DNA of 15,755 nucleotides from Promethearchaeota archaeon (GCA_019057735.1 JAHLWV010000027.1:1-15755), one strand, 5' to 3'. Shown: positions 1-7,918, numbered from the stretch's first letter. Notes: generated by a model from the sequence alone, not told the origin. A program made the numbers and translations.

Positions 1-254
1 CACATATAAGCACAGGTTCCACAATAAGAGCATTTCTCTGCATCGGGAATATCTGGAAACAAATCTTCAGTTTTTTTTCTTGTCAACTCGTGGCCAGTTT
101 GAACGATAGCTTCTTGTGGACAAACTCTCTTACAGACGTAACATCCTACGCATAAATCTTTGTTAAATTCAATAGCCTGGTTATTTGTATAGAAGCTTAA
201 AATAACTTCATTCTTGTGGTTATCTACAATCCTTTCTACTCTTGGATATGACAT
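1..254 (-). CDS. Partial polyferredoxin / [4Fe-4S] ferredoxin-domain protein (3' end outside window)
   Basis: Only the first 84 codons are visible, starting at ATG 252-254; the frame runs off position 1. The sequence shows one complete [4Fe-4S] motif, C35-x2-C38-x2-C41-x3-C45 followed by P. A second begins with C75-x2-C78-x2-C81, and the codon cut by the window edge starts TG, so it probably encodes the fourth Cys. The protein should carry electrons between Fe-S partners in the cytoplasm. A GAGGT ribosome binding site (266-270) lies inside the end of mvhD, and the gap to that gene is only 2 bases, so it is the last visible gene of the hdr operon. The spacing of the two motifs resembles polyferredoxins such as FwdF of formylmethanofuran dehydrogenase or MvhB, but which one cannot be decided from the N-terminus. 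Confidence 0.8.
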   Translation of the reverse strand, partial: MSYPRVERIVDNHKNEVILSFYTNNQAIEFNKDLCVGCYVCKRVCPQEAIVQTGHELTRKKTEDLFPDIPDAEKCSYCGTCAYM

Positions 255-256
255 TT

Positions 257-682
257 TTAATTACTACCTCTTATTGGGTTGGGTCCTAGTTCCTTGAGCT
301 CTTCTGAATATTCTCTGGCAATTTCTGTTAAAACGACACCTTCAGAAGCAGAAACAAATATGTATTTCAATCTTTTAGGATTAATCCCAAATTGTTCTAA
401 ATATCTCTTAAGTATCGGTATTTTTCGTACCGTTTTGAGGTTTCCTTCTACATAATGGCAATCACCAGGATGACAATGGCTAACCATTACTCCATCAGCG
501 CCATTCATGAAGGCATTAATAACAAATTGAGGATCAACTCTCCCTCCACACATAACTCTTACGATTCGCAAGTTAGCGGGTCGTTGCATCCTCGAAGTTC
601 CTGCACCATCGGCTCCGGCGTAAGAACACCAATTACAGAATATTCCTAAGACGTAAGGATCAAATACTTCTTGACTACTCAA
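257..682 (-). CDS. mvhD: MvhD/FlpD-type iron-sulfur protein (electron-transfer subunit linking Hdr to its electron donor)
   Basis: This 141-residue protein has the normal length of the MvhD/FlpD family. It binds a [2Fe-2S] cluster and passes electrons from a hydrogenase (MvhAG) or formate dehydrogenase to HdrA. Visible family marks are FCNWC (C16, C19), MCGGR (C45), and HCHPGDCHY (C70, C75), followed by a basic, Leu-rich C-terminal half. The start is a TTG at 680-682 that overlaps the last 8 bases of hdrA, including its TAG stop. No upstream in-frame alternative was found, and the next ATG (Met32) would delete the first Cys pair. A GAGG about 9 bases upstream supports TTG. The overlap implies translational coupling to hdrA. 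The partner hydrogenase or dehydrogenase large subunits are not in the window, so the electron donor is unknown. Confidence 0.9.
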   Translation of the reverse strand: MSSQEVFDPYVLGIFCNWCSYAGADGAGTSRMQRPANLRIVRVMCGGRVDPQFVINAFMNGADGVMVSHCHPGDCHYVEGNLKTVRKIPILKRYLEQFGINPKRLKYIFVSASEGVVLTEIAREYSEELKELGPNPIRGSN

Positions 683-2699
683 CTTCTACTTCCTCTAGTT
701 TTGGTTTTTTTATAATAGCGGTTTCAATCATCGGAAGAATCTGTGCATCGTCGAAATGATTTTGAACAATAGCTTTGCTGGGACATGCGGCAACACAAGT
801 TCCACAACCTTTACACATAATATCATTTATTTCTGCCACACTTTCAATTGTATTAAACGTTATTGCATTAAAAGGACATAGACCAATACAACTTTTACAC
901 CCCGCACATTTATGGTCTATAACCGTTGCGTAATAAGGTATAATCTCTACTTCCCCCTTGGACATGAGTGTCGATGCACTAGAAGCTGCAGCTTTGGCTT
1001 GAGCAACAGTATCAGGAATATCTTTCGGTCCGACAACATTTCCAGCAACAAAAATACCCTCAGTTAAAGTGTCGACAGGTCGTAATTTAGGATGAGCTTC
1101 CATTAAGAATCCATCTTCAGTTTTAGTTGCGGTGACGTTAAAAATTCGCGCTATATCATCAATATCAGCGCGAGGTTCTAATCCAATCGATAAGACCACC
1201 ATATCAACTTCAAGCTCAAGTGGTCTTTGTAGCGTAGTATCTTCTGCTCGTATTATAACGTTATCATTCTCACCTTGTAATATCTCTGCAACTCTTCCCC
1301 TGATAAATTTAATTCCGTAATTCTTTGCTGTATCGTTGTAGAATTCTTCGTAGCCTTTACCAAATGCTCTAAGATCAATATAAAATATAAAAATTTGAGC
1401 ATTAGGGTGCTTTTCCTTGTAGGATCGGGCTTGCTTTGTAGCATACATGCAACAGACTCGTGAACAATACTTTCTACCTCTCCCTGTAAAATCACGACTT
1501 CCTACACACTGAACCCAAACAATCGATTCTGGTTCTTTTAAATCGCTAGGTCTTTTTACTTTTCCTGCGGTAGGGCCGTATGAACTTAATAATCTTTCCA
1601 TCTGAAGTGCATTTATTACATTTTTATATCTTCCAAATCCATATTGATGCATTCTAGTGGCATCGTAAGGGTCATAACCGGTTGCTAAAATGATAGTTCC
1701 AATCTTAATATCGACATATTCGGGTTTATCATCGTAACGTACTGAATCTGTTGGGCATGCTTCAGCGCAAATTCCACATTTGATACAATGATTCATATCG
1801 ATAGTGTATTCACCAGGAACAGCTTGAGGAAATGAAAGATAAATCGCTTTTCTAGGTTTCATACCTAACTCAAATTCGTTACCAGTCTCAACAGGACATA
1901 TATCTACACAATGCCCACATCCAGTACACGAATCTTGATCAATATAATGGGGATATTTCTCAATTCTGGCTTGAAAATTACCTACATAACCGTCGAGAGA
2001 TACAACTTCAGAATAAGTCATTAGCTCTATGTTTTTATTTCTAGCAACTTCGCTCATCTTAGGTGTCGTAATACACGAAGAACAATCCATCGTAGGGAAA
2101 GTTTTATCAAGCTGAGCCATATGCCCACCCACAGTTGGAGATTTTTCAACTAAGTAAACTTTATAACCTGAGTTTGCTAAGTCTAAAGCTGCGTTAATGC
2201 CTGCGATTCCAGCACCCACTACTAAGGTTGCGGGTTCAACTTTAACAGTTGTAATTTCTAGCGGTTTAAGGGCTCCAGCTTTTGCTACGGCCATTCTTAT
2301 ATGATCCTTGGCGATCCGGGTTGCTCCCGGAACATCGTTCATAGTTACCCATGTACAATGTTCTCGAATGTTGGCCTGTTCAAAAAGATATTTGTTTAAT
2401 CCTCCTTCTTCGCAAGCTCTCCTAAAGGTTTCTTCGTGCATTCTAGGGGAACAAGATGCTACTACAACTCGATTTACCTTTCCTGCTCTAATATCTTCCA
2501 TTATCATCCCTTGTCCAATATCGGAGCACATAAACTTGTATTCGCTCGCTAAGGAAACATTTGGAAGAGTCCTAGAATAATCGCACAATTTTGGAACATC
2601 TACAACACCACCAATATTAATTCCGCACCAACAAATGTAGACGCCGACTTTGGGGGGTTCTCTGCCAGTGATTTTAATCCCGTTTTTTGCTTTTACCAT
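675..2699 (-). CDS. hdrA: Heterodisulfide reductase subunit A (FAD, multi-[4Fe-4S])
   Basis: This 674-residue protein is the flavin-bifurcating subunit of cytoplasmic HdrABC. Visible features in order: an N-terminal Cys domain (CWCG at 23-26, then C39, C58, C83); the FAD-binding GAGIAG (162-167); GGHMAQLDKTFPTMDCSSC ending at C209; ferredoxin motif 1 (C258, C261, C264, C268); ferredoxin motif 2 (C305, C308, C311, C315); a four-Cys group C398, C412, C416, C417, which resembles the atypical cluster site described in the methanogen HdrA structure; the second flavin motif around GIFVAGNVVGPKDIPDTV (549-566); and two C-terminal ferredoxin motifs (C598 to C608 and C629 to C639). No in-frame TGA was seen, so there is no selenocysteine. 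ATG start at 2697-2699, preceded by GAGGT; 14 bases follow hdrB. Its native substrate (heterodisulfide or another disulfide/ferredoxin couple) cannot be told from sequence. Confidence 0.96.
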   Translation of the reverse strand: MVKAKNGIKITGREPPKVGVYICWCGINIGGVVDVPKLCDYSRTLPNVSLASEYKFMCSDIGQGMIMEDIRAGKVNRVVVASCSPRMHEETFRRACEEGGLNKYLFEQANIREHCTWVTMNDVPGATRIAKDHIRMAVAKAGALKPLEITTVKVEPATLVVGAGIAGINAALDLANSGYKVYLVEKSPTVGGHMAQLDKTFPTMDCSSCITTPKMSEVARNKNIELMTYSEVVSLDGYVGNFQARIEKYPHYIDQDSCTGCGHCVDICPVETGNEFELGMKPRKAIYLSFPQAVPGEYTIDMNHCIKCGICAEACPTDSVRYDDKPEYVDIKIGTIILATGYDPYDATRMHQYGFGRYKNVINALQMERLLSSYGPTAGKVKRPSDLKEPESIVWVQCVGSRDFTGRGRKYCSRVCCMYATKQARSYKEKHPNAQIFIFYIDLRAFGKGYEEFYNDTAKNYGIKFIRGRVAEILQGENDNVIIRAEDTTLQRPLELEVDMVVLSIGLEPRADIDDIARIFNVTATKTEDGFLMEAHPKLRPVDTLTEGIFVAGNVVGPKDIPDTVAQAKAAASSASTLMSKGEVEIIPYYATVIDHKCAGCKSCIGLCPFNAITFNTIESVAEINDIMCKGCGTCVAACPSKAIVQNHFDDAQILPMIETAIIKKPKLEEVEVE

Positions 2700-2713
2700 A
2701 ATTTTTACCTCTT

Positions 2714-3667
2714 TTAAGCGCTCTCTCCAATTTTAGTTAGAATCGGTTTTACAGGAGTAAATGGAGGAACACCCTTTAAATCTGGACTTCTAATCATCCC
2801 TAATTCTTCAGGTTTCATACCCATCGCTAATCCGATTAACTGAGTAAAATATATAACCGGAATACTAAATGGAGCACTTATCTTATCTTTAAAAATATTA
2901 TTTACTTCAACTTGTCCCAAATCAAACTGTAGATGACAGAAAGGACAGCATGTTATAATTGCATCTGCTTTAGCAGCTGTAATATTTTCTAATTTTTCAC
3001 GGGTATAATCAAGGGAAAGCTCTTTAAAAGCGCCTCTTACCCCACCTCCTGCTCCACAACACATAAACTTGTCACGGTAATTTAGGCTCTTACATCCCGA
3101 GATTTCTAGTAATTCGTCGAAAAAAGTTGGATTCTCCACCTCATTATCCCAAGGTCTTATATCTCTTGGTTTTATGAGGTGACAACCATAGTGTAATGCC
3201 AAATTTAAATTTAAGGGCGTTTTTCGGCCGTATTTCGTTCTAGCTCTTATTTTTTCAGGGCCTATATCGTGATACATTATATCTACTACGTGCCGAATTT
3301 TAGCAGTTCCTTTAAATTCTCTACCTATTTTAGCGAGATGCTCATTAACCATTCTTTTCTTTTCTTTATCGTGTTTTAGTGTATGATTTACCTCGAGTAA
3401 GCTTCCATAACATCCGTTACACATTAAGGCGATATCAACACCGAGTTCTTCAGCAATTGTTATATTTCTTGCTCCTACTACTAACCAAGTATCTATATCA
3501 AATCCACGAAATACTCCCGGCGCGGGGCAACACGAAGCTCCTTCCATTTCAATTAATTCAATTTTAAATTTTTTAAAAACATTTTTTGTTGCGCGTTCAA
3601 TAAATGGATATCGATTAGGAATAACGCATCCAAGAAATAACGCAAATTTTAAACCGTTACCTGCCAT
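2714..3667 (-). CDS. hdrB: Heterodisulfide reductase subunit B (two CCG domains, noncubane [4Fe-4S] clusters)
   Basis: This 317-residue subunit carries the disulfide-reducing site. The two CCG domains are complete: C14, C46-C47, C83-x2-C86 in the first and C162, C203-C204, C241-x2-C244 in the second. This is the ligand pattern that binds the two noncubane [4Fe-4S] clusters in methanogen HdrB. The protein has about 25 residues after the last conserved hydrophobic segment, ending in a Pro-rich tail (KGVPPFTPVKP). ATG start at 3665-3667, with a strong GGAGGAT ribosome binding site at 3676-3682 lying inside the 3' end of hdrC; the two genes are 5 bases apart. The intact cluster ligands predict an active subunit, but whether the substrate is CoM-S-S-CoB or another disulfide is open, since Asgard archaea are not known as classical methanogens. 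Confidence 0.96.
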   Translation of the reverse strand: MAGNGLKFALFLGCVIPNRYPFIERATKNVFKKFKIELIEMEGASCCPAPGVFRGFDIDTWLVVGARNITIAEELGVDIALMCNGCYGSLLEVNHTLKHDKEKKRMVNEHLAKIGREFKGTAKIRHVVDIMYHDIGPEKIRARTKYGRKTPLNLNLALHYGCHLIKPRDIRPWDNEVENPTFFDELLEISGCKSLNYRDKFMCCGAGGGVRGAFKELSLDYTREKLENITAAKADAIITCCPFCHLQFDLGQVEVNNIFKDKISAPFSIPVIYFTQLIGLAMGMKPEELGMIRSPDLKGVPPFTPVKPILTKIGESA

Positions 3668-3672
3668 TACAA

Positions 3673-4230
3673 TTATCCTCCTTTTTCAACTTCTTTTTTC
3701 TCATAATCTCCAACCCCAGTAAGTTTATCAAACTCCGTACTCTTTAAAAGCGTCTGAATCTCTTTTTCTGCTTTAGGGAATTGATGCGTTGTAGGCGGGA
3801 GCTCAGATAATTTATGATATTTACGTAGCTTACTAAAATTTTCATTAATAGGAACTCCATGTCCCGTATTATAGAACATTTTGCATAGAGCAAGATGAGG
3901 CGCTTGTATATATCCTTCTTGAACTGCTAAATTTCTGAGGTATATTATTACATCTGTCACAGGAACACCCCGAGGACATCTTTCAAGGCAAGTATAACAA
4001 GTGCTACAAAACCAAAGTTCTTTATCTGATAGGACTTCTTCTTTAAGTCCTAACTGCACTTTCTTCATGAGAGATCTAGTACGAAAAGCGGTCCTTCGTC
4101 CACTTGGACATCCACCGCTACAAGTGCCACATTGAATACACGCACTTAATTCTAAATATCCGGCATCTCTTAATAAATTGGACAAGTCGTCCGAAATTTC
4201 TGTTATCTTGTTAGTCTTAATAATTTCCAA
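3673..4230 (-). CDS. hdrC: Heterodisulfide reductase subunit C (two [4Fe-4S] clusters)
   Basis: HdrC wires HdrA to HdrB through two cubane [4Fe-4S] clusters. Both ligand sets are visible (numbered from the longest frame): C34-x2-C37-x2-C40-x3-C44 (CIQCGTCSGGCP) and C78-x2-C81-x2-C84-x3-C88 (CSTCYTCLERCP). A helical C-terminal half follows. The frame can open at GTG 4237-4239 (188 aa) or TTG 4228-4230 (185 aa). I chose TTG because a strong archaeal ribosome binding site, AGGTGAT (4235-4241), overlaps the GTG and sits 4 bases before TTG. An ATG at 4232-4234 is in another frame and soon meets a stop. This is the first gene of the operon hdrC-hdrB-hdrA-mvhD-ferredoxin. Identification is firm; only the exact start is uncertain. 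Confidence 0.94.
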   Translation of the reverse strand: MEIIKTNKITEISDDLSNLLRDAGYLELSACIQCGTCSGGCPSGRRTAFRTRSLMKKVQLGLKEEVLSDKELWFCSTCYTCLERCPRGVPVTDVIIYLRNLAVQEGYIQAPHLALCKMFYNTGHGVPINENFSKLRKYHKLSELPPTTHQFPKAEKEIQTLLKSTEFDKLTGVGDYEKKEVEKGG

Positions 4231-4234
4231 ACAT

Positions 4235-4241
4235 ATCACCT
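4235..4241 (-). promoter_or_regulatory. Ribosome binding site of hdrC (AGGTGAT)
   Basis: On the minus strand AGGTGAT matches seven bases of the archaeal consensus GGAGGTGAT. Because it covers the GTG candidate start, it favours the TTG start at 4228-4230. Confidence 0.6.
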
Positions 4242-4290
4242 AATTTTAAAATAAATAAGCGTTATCTATTAACGTAAAGCTTAAAAATGT

Positions 4291-4348
4291 ATTTTATTTA
4301 GTTACTTTCTTAGCCGTTTTATAGATATGGTTAAGAAGTTTTATAAGG
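4291..4348 (-). promoter_or_regulatory. Candidate promoter region of the hdr operon
   Basis: Two TATA-like boxes can be seen upstream of hdrC on the minus strand: TAAATAAAAT (4300-4291), which would place the transcript start near 4270, and CCTTATAAAA (4348-4339), which would place it near 4318. In such A+T-rich DNA neither is decisive. The rest of 4242-4502 contains no open frame of note. Confidence 0.3.
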
Positions 4349-4390
4349 TTTTTTAATATTAAATATAATTCACCATAAATATTACTATAT

Positions 4391-4432
4391 TCAATTATAA
4401 ATCATCGAAAAGTGATTATAAAAGATAATTGA
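4391..4432. repeat. Two-tier inverted repeat in the intergenic region before hdrC
   Basis: Outer arms TCAATTAT (4391-4398) and ATAATTGA (4425-4432) are perfectly complementary. Inside them AATCA (4400-4404) pairs with TGATT (4413-4417) around an 8-base loop. It lies about 70 bases downstream of the small orphan gene and 150-200 bases upstream of hdrC, so it could be an operator for the hdr operon or an RNA structure at the end of the small gene's transcript. Confidence 0.4.
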
Positions 4433-4465
4433 ATGTTTAAAAAATAGCTAGAAATGTGTATTTTT

Positions 4466-4480
4466 AATAAAAAGAAAATT
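4466..4480 (-). terminator. Candidate U-tract terminator of the 76-aa gene
   Basis: On the minus strand the DNA after the small gene reads AATTTTCTTTTTATT, a T-rich run like archaeal U-tract terminators, about 25 bases past its stop codon. There is no strong hairpin directly before it. Confidence 0.35.
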
Positions 4481-4502
4481 CTCTAAAACGGTTTAAAATA
4501 TA

Positions 4503-4733
4503 TTACTCATTATTTCTCGTAAGTTCTTTTAAGAATTCAATCTGCTTTTCTTCAGATAAAAAAGCTAATTCTTTCTTAATTTCCTTTAGCTCGTCTTTTG
4601 AAAGGTTTAATTTCATCAGTTCTTCTCTGACTTCTTTGGATAGCGTTGTAAAGATTCTATAGAAATATTTTTTGACAACTTCTAATTTCTCAAATCCTCC
4701 ATTATTTTCATTGTTACTAATCAGACTCACCAA
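4503..4733 (-). CDS. Small helical protein of unknown function (76 aa)
   Basis: I do not recognise this protein. It is short, has no Cys, and is rich in Glu, Lys and Leu. From about residue 17 it appears entirely helical, with two related Leu-heptad-like segments (LSKEVREELMKLNL and LSKDELKEIKKELAFL), suggesting a helical hairpin or a protein-binding coiled coil. The N-terminal 14 residues are Asn/Gly-rich and probably flexible. The longest frame opens at TTG 4731-4733; the next codon, GTG, is an equal candidate. No convincing ribosome binding site precedes either. A TTTATTAAATAA box about 30 bases upstream would give a nearly leaderless transcript, which would excuse the missing site. The gene is isolated from the upstream kinase by a terminator. 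It might be a real small gene or a fortuitous frame; the amphipathic composition argues for real. Confidence 0.5.
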   Translation of the reverse strand: MVSLISNNENNGGFEKLEVVKKYFYRIFTTLSKEVREELMKLNLSKDELKEIKKELAFLSEEKQIEFLKELTRNNE

Positions 4734-4788
4734 TGCTAAATGATGTTAAAATTTCATACATTATTTAATAAAGAAATGAAATGAGCGT

Positions 4789-4815
4789 TAATAAAAAATA
4801 TGGAGTCCATATTTT
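4789..4815 (-). terminator. Hairpin terminator of the PAS/GAF histidine kinase gene
   Basis: Arms 4795-4803 and 4807-4815 are perfect complements (9 bp) around a 3-base loop. Read on the minus strand, the hairpin is followed directly by TTATTAA, extending the T-run of its 3' arm. It starts inside the TAA stop codon of the kinase gene (4814-4816), so the hairpin and stop overlap. The form is that of an intrinsic terminator. Confidence 0.65.
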
Positions 4816-7681
4816 AATTTTCTATAATAGGTAATGAAAAGAAAAAAGTGCTTCCTTTGTTTCTGCCTTCTGATTCTACCCAAATTTTACCGTCATGAAG
4901 CGTTATTATTTCTTTTGAGATATACAATCCTAATCCTGTTCCTTCGATGCCTACATCCCAACCTTGGCCATATCTTTCGATTTTACCAAATTGTGTGAAT
5001 AGTTGTTGAATCTCTTTCTGAGTTAATCCGATGCCCGTATCTTTTATCGATACTATATAGTTTCCGTTTTTTTGTTTGGAATCTATTGTGATTTCTCCTC
5101 CTACAGGAGTATATTTTACAGCGTTGATTATTAAATTTGTTATAACTTCGTAAATTTTCTCTTTATCAAATTCTGTGAAGAGTTTATCTTTTATATTTAC
5201 CGATATCTTCTGCTCTCTCAAACTGGCAATTCCTTGCAATTGTTTTACGCAAAAGTTAATTAAAAATGTAAGATCTTCTTTTTCTTTTCTTAATTTTAGC
5301 AGTCCTTGTTCCAATTGCGAACTTTCTACAAGTGAGTTAATGTAATCTTCAAGACGCTTACTTCCGGTTTTAATTTCTTCCAAAATTGATATGACATCGT
5401 CATCTAATTTATCGGAGTGAAGTTTTAATAACAAATCTGTGAAACCTTTAATGGATATTAACGGGGTTTTTAATTCGTGCGAGGTTCGGGAAAAGAGATC
5501 GCTCTTTAGCTTATTAATTTCGCTCAACATTTTATTTTGTTCTTCTAAATGTTGCTGAGACTTCCACCTTCTCTGCTCTATTTCAAGAGCATCGCAAATT
5601 AAGAAGAGAACCAACTTGTTTTGGTTAGAAATCGTAGGGTTTTCGGTAAACAAGACAACCAACAAATCGTTTAAATCGTTCCCTGACATTATTAATTTAC
5701 CATAGCAAGCTTTAATATTTTGCTCCATAATGAAATGATCTGTTTTACCATATTCCGTTTTATCGATATCATAAAATTCTTGAGTAAAATCGTGGTTTTC
5801 TACAAATACTTGACTTACAAATAGACTTTTTTTAAAATCTTCTGAGTTATATACTTTTACATCCCCTTTATGAGACATTACTCTGTACTGTTCTTTTTCT
5901 TCATGAATACTTTTGTTGATATACAAAACAACATCACCATCGAGTAATTTAAGGCAAGTTTTTAGCAATAATTCGATGTTCTGTTGAGTGTCCGTCGTGT
6001 AGTTTAAAAAGTTTATATTCAGTTCGTAAATTAATTCTTCGTAAATCTTCTTCTCTGTCACATCCTCTAACCACAATCGAAAACTTAGTAAATTACCGTT
6101 TTCGCTGTCGTACTGGTTTAATCTTTTACCTTGTAGCCACTTCATTTTACCTTCGTTGGTAATAACTCTAAACTCTATCTCCTTTCCTTCTTCAGAATTT
6201 AGTAATCTTAGCAAGTCATCGGGATGGATAATTTCATCCATTAACTTTTTATTAACAATATTAATATCTTGATAGCCAATGAATTCTAACAATTTAGGGT
6301 TTAGGTAAGAGATACTATTGTTTTCTAATTCAATTTCTAAAACTCCAATTGTAGATGTCTCTAATAAGTCCCTAAGTTTTTCTTCTGAATCCTTAATTTT
6401 TTGTTCCGTTAACACTTTTTCTGTTATATCTTCAACAGTAAAAATTATATTTTCTATCTTTCCGTTGCTTCCAATAAGAGGAGTACCATTAATTGAAAGT
6501 AGGATATCTCTATCCTTAGCTAATTTAAAGGTTGCGTGATAATCTAATAATGGATTTTTCGTTTGCATAATAATTTGAAAAGGAAGCTCGTGTTTTGGTA
6601 TGGGATTGCCTTCTGAGTCTACAAGTTTGAATTTTGATGCGATAAAGGATTTTTTTAATAGTTCTTCTTTCGGATAATGCAAAACTTTCTCTGCTTGTGA
6701 ATTTACGTAAATAATGTGTCCATTTGTATCTATAGATAAAATCCCAGCGGGATTGGTTTCCATGATCCGTTCCAGTCTCTCATGTTGCATTCGTAAATTC
6801 TCTTCAGCATTTTTTCGTTCTGTTATATCCTCAAATGTAATTAAAAGCCCTGCAACCTTACCATCAGAGTTCAGCAACGGGATTCTATTTACATCGATCC
6901 AGATCTTTTGTCCATTCCTACGAGTCCAGTATTCATCTTTATGATAAACCGCTTTATTTGATTCTATAACTTTTTTCTCTTGTTGTTTATTATATTTGAT
7001 CTGTTCTTCATCCCAGAGCAATTCTTCGTCCTTTTTAGCTATAATATTTTCGGGGTGTTCAATTCCTATTAAATTTGCATAATTGTCATTACACCCTAAA
7101 TAACTTAAATCAATGTCTTTCCAGATGATATATTGTGGTATATTCTCCATAACCATTTGGAGCATTTCGTATGAACTTTGGAGGGCTTCTTCGTATTTCT
7201 TAGGATTGAACAATTTCCAAAATCGTATTTCGGGGATGGTTTCAGTTATTTTCTTAAACCGATCTTCCGTATCCTTTAGGTTTACTTCGATTTTCTTTTG
7301 CTTTGAGATATCTTTCAGAATTACTAAAATCTTATTATTCTTATTCTCATCTACGAACTTCTTTGCTTTAATTTCAGCCCAAACAATTTCGCCTTTCTTT
7401 GACAGCAACCTTATTTCTTGGAAATAACCAAAAATTTCAACACCTTTTTTTAAGAATTTAGCGATTTTCTTGATATCCTCAGAAAAAAATATTGTTAAAA
7501 AGGGCTTGCCTGTCAGGTCATTTTCAGAATATTCAAGCTTATCTAGTAAAGGGCATTGATTAATAAGTTCTATATCGAGATCTTTATTTTGATTAATGAC
7601 AACAACTAAGTCGTTAACAATTTCCATAAAAATTTGAAATTGAGTCTTTAAGTTGTCTTGTTTATCGTCGTCAGAAATCAT
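4814..7681 (-). CDS. Soluble multi-PAS/GAF sensor histidine kinase (orphan)
   Basis: This 955-residue protein has no membrane segment, so it senses cytoplasmic signals. Domains in order: PAS about 15-127, PAS 165-292, PAS 300-422, PAS 430-545 (three linked by the usual DITE/DVTE ends), GAF-like 555-705, a coiled-coil linker, HisKA 725-795 with phospho-acceptor H735 in SRTSHELKTP, and HATPase_c 840-953. The ATP site is intact: N853 in the N box, DTGIG at 881-885 and GTGLGL at 914-919. It should autophosphorylate and pass phosphate to a receiver, but none is adjacent; the nearest, the receiver-longin protein at 9764-10660, belongs to another operon. ATG start at 7679-7681 after GGATGG. It is divergent from cysE and shares that intergenic region. 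The signal is unknown; no heme or flavin ligand motif could be assigned to the PAS domains. Confidence 0.92.
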   Translation of the reverse strand: MISDDDKQDNLKTQFQIFMEIVNDLVVVINQNKDLDIELINQCPLLDKLEYSENDLTGKPFLTIFFSEDIKKIAKFLKKGVEIFGYFQEIRLLSKKGEIVWAEIKAKKFVDENKNNKILVILKDISKQKKIEVNLKDTEDRFKKITETIPEIRFWKLFNPKKYEEALQSSYEMLQMVMENIPQYIIWKDIDLSYLGCNDNYANLIGIEHPENIIAKKDEELLWDEEQIKYNKQQEKKVIESNKAVYHKDEYWTRRNGQKIWIDVNRIPLLNSDGKVAGLLITFEDITERKNAEENLRMQHERLERIMETNPAGILSIDTNGHIIYVNSQAEKVLHYPKEELLKKSFIASKFKLVDSEGNPIPKHELPFQIIMQTKNPLLDYHATFKLAKDRDILLSINGTPLIGSNGKIENIIFTVEDITEKVLTEQKIKDSEEKLRDLLETSTIGVLEIELENNSISYLNPKLLEFIGYQDINIVNKKLMDEIIHPDDLLRLLNSEEGKEIEFRVITNEGKMKWLQGKRLNQYDSENGNLLSFRLWLEDVTEKKIYEELIYELNINFLNYTTDTQQNIELLLKTCLKLLDGDVVLYINKSIHEEKEQYRVMSHKGDVKVYNSEDFKKSLFVSQVFVENHDFTQEFYDIDKTEYGKTDHFIMEQNIKACYGKLIMSGNDLNDLLVVLFTENPTISNQNKLVLFLICDALEIEQRRWKSQQHLEEQNKMLSEINKLKSDLFSRTSHELKTPLISIKGFTDLLLKLHSDKLDDDVISILEEIKTGSKRLEDYINSLVESSQLEQGLLKLRKEKEDLTFLINFCVKQLQGIASLREQKISVNIKDKLFTEFDKEKIYEVITNLIINAVKYTPVGGEITIDSKQKNGNYIVSIKDTGIGLTQKEIQQLFTQFGKIERYGQGWDVGIEGTGLGLYISKEIITLHDGKIWVESEGRNKGSTFFFSLPIIEN

Positions 7682-7727
7682 TTTCTTCCATCCTTATTTC
7701 GAACTAATTCTTTTTTTCTAACCTTCG

Positions 7728-7758
7728 TGTGGCTTCTAGTTAAACAAGTAAAGCCACA
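7728..7758. promoter_or_regulatory. Inverted repeat (candidate operator) at the histidine kinase promoter
   Basis: TGTGGCTT (7728-7735) and AAGCCACA (7751-7758) are perfect 8-bp complements separated by 15 bases, unusually G+C-rich for this intergenic region. The centre (about 7743) coincides with the transcript start expected on the minus strand from the TATA-like box at 7763-7774. It may be an operator or a 5' leader hairpin. Confidence 0.45.
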
Positions 7759-7762
7759 TTTA

Positions 7763-7774
7763 TTTATATATATA
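7763..7774. promoter_or_regulatory. TATA-like box between the divergent kinase gene and cysE
   Basis: TTTATATATATA is the best TATA match in the 263-base divergent region and reads well on both strands. Read minus it gives a kinase leader of about 60 bases; read plus it gives a cysE leader of about 150 bases. A second plus-strand candidate (TTATATCTTAATA, near 7827-7839) would shorten that leader. Confidence 0.45.
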
Positions 7775-7807
7775 GTATAAAGATATTAACAGTATTATGA
7801 TATTGCC

Positions 7808-7918
7808 TAAGATCATGGAAAGAATCTTATATCTTAATACCACTAAAAATTTATTCTTAGAAGAATTTTTAGATAATAACAGATTATCTAAATTCATAAC
7901 ATTTGGGAAGTTTCCAAA
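7808..7918 (+). promoter_or_regulatory. Structured leader of cysE with mutually exclusive hairpins
   Basis: Four inverted repeats lie in the presumed leader. (a) TAAGAT 7808-7813 with ATCTTA 7824-7829. (b) CTAAAAATT 7843-7851 with AATTTTTAG 7864-7872 (9 bp). (c) TTTAGATAAT 7868-7877 with ATTATCTAAA 7883-7892 (10 bp, 5-base loop). (d) TTTGG 7902-7906 with CCAAA 7914-7918. Hairpins b and c share 7868-7872 and so exclude each other. TTCC at 7912-7915, partly inside d, can pair with the GGAG ribosome binding site at 7927-7930. This could be a leader switch or operator DNA; no known riboswitch class was recognised. Confidence 0.4.

Noticed and set aside
1253..1495. Open frames inside hdrA and other long genes, on both strands.
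   Set aside because: They lie wholly within well-supported genes, lack domain similarity and have no ribosome binding sites of their own.
675..2699. Selenocysteine in HdrA.
   Set aside because: All cluster positions are Cys codons and no in-frame TGA is present.
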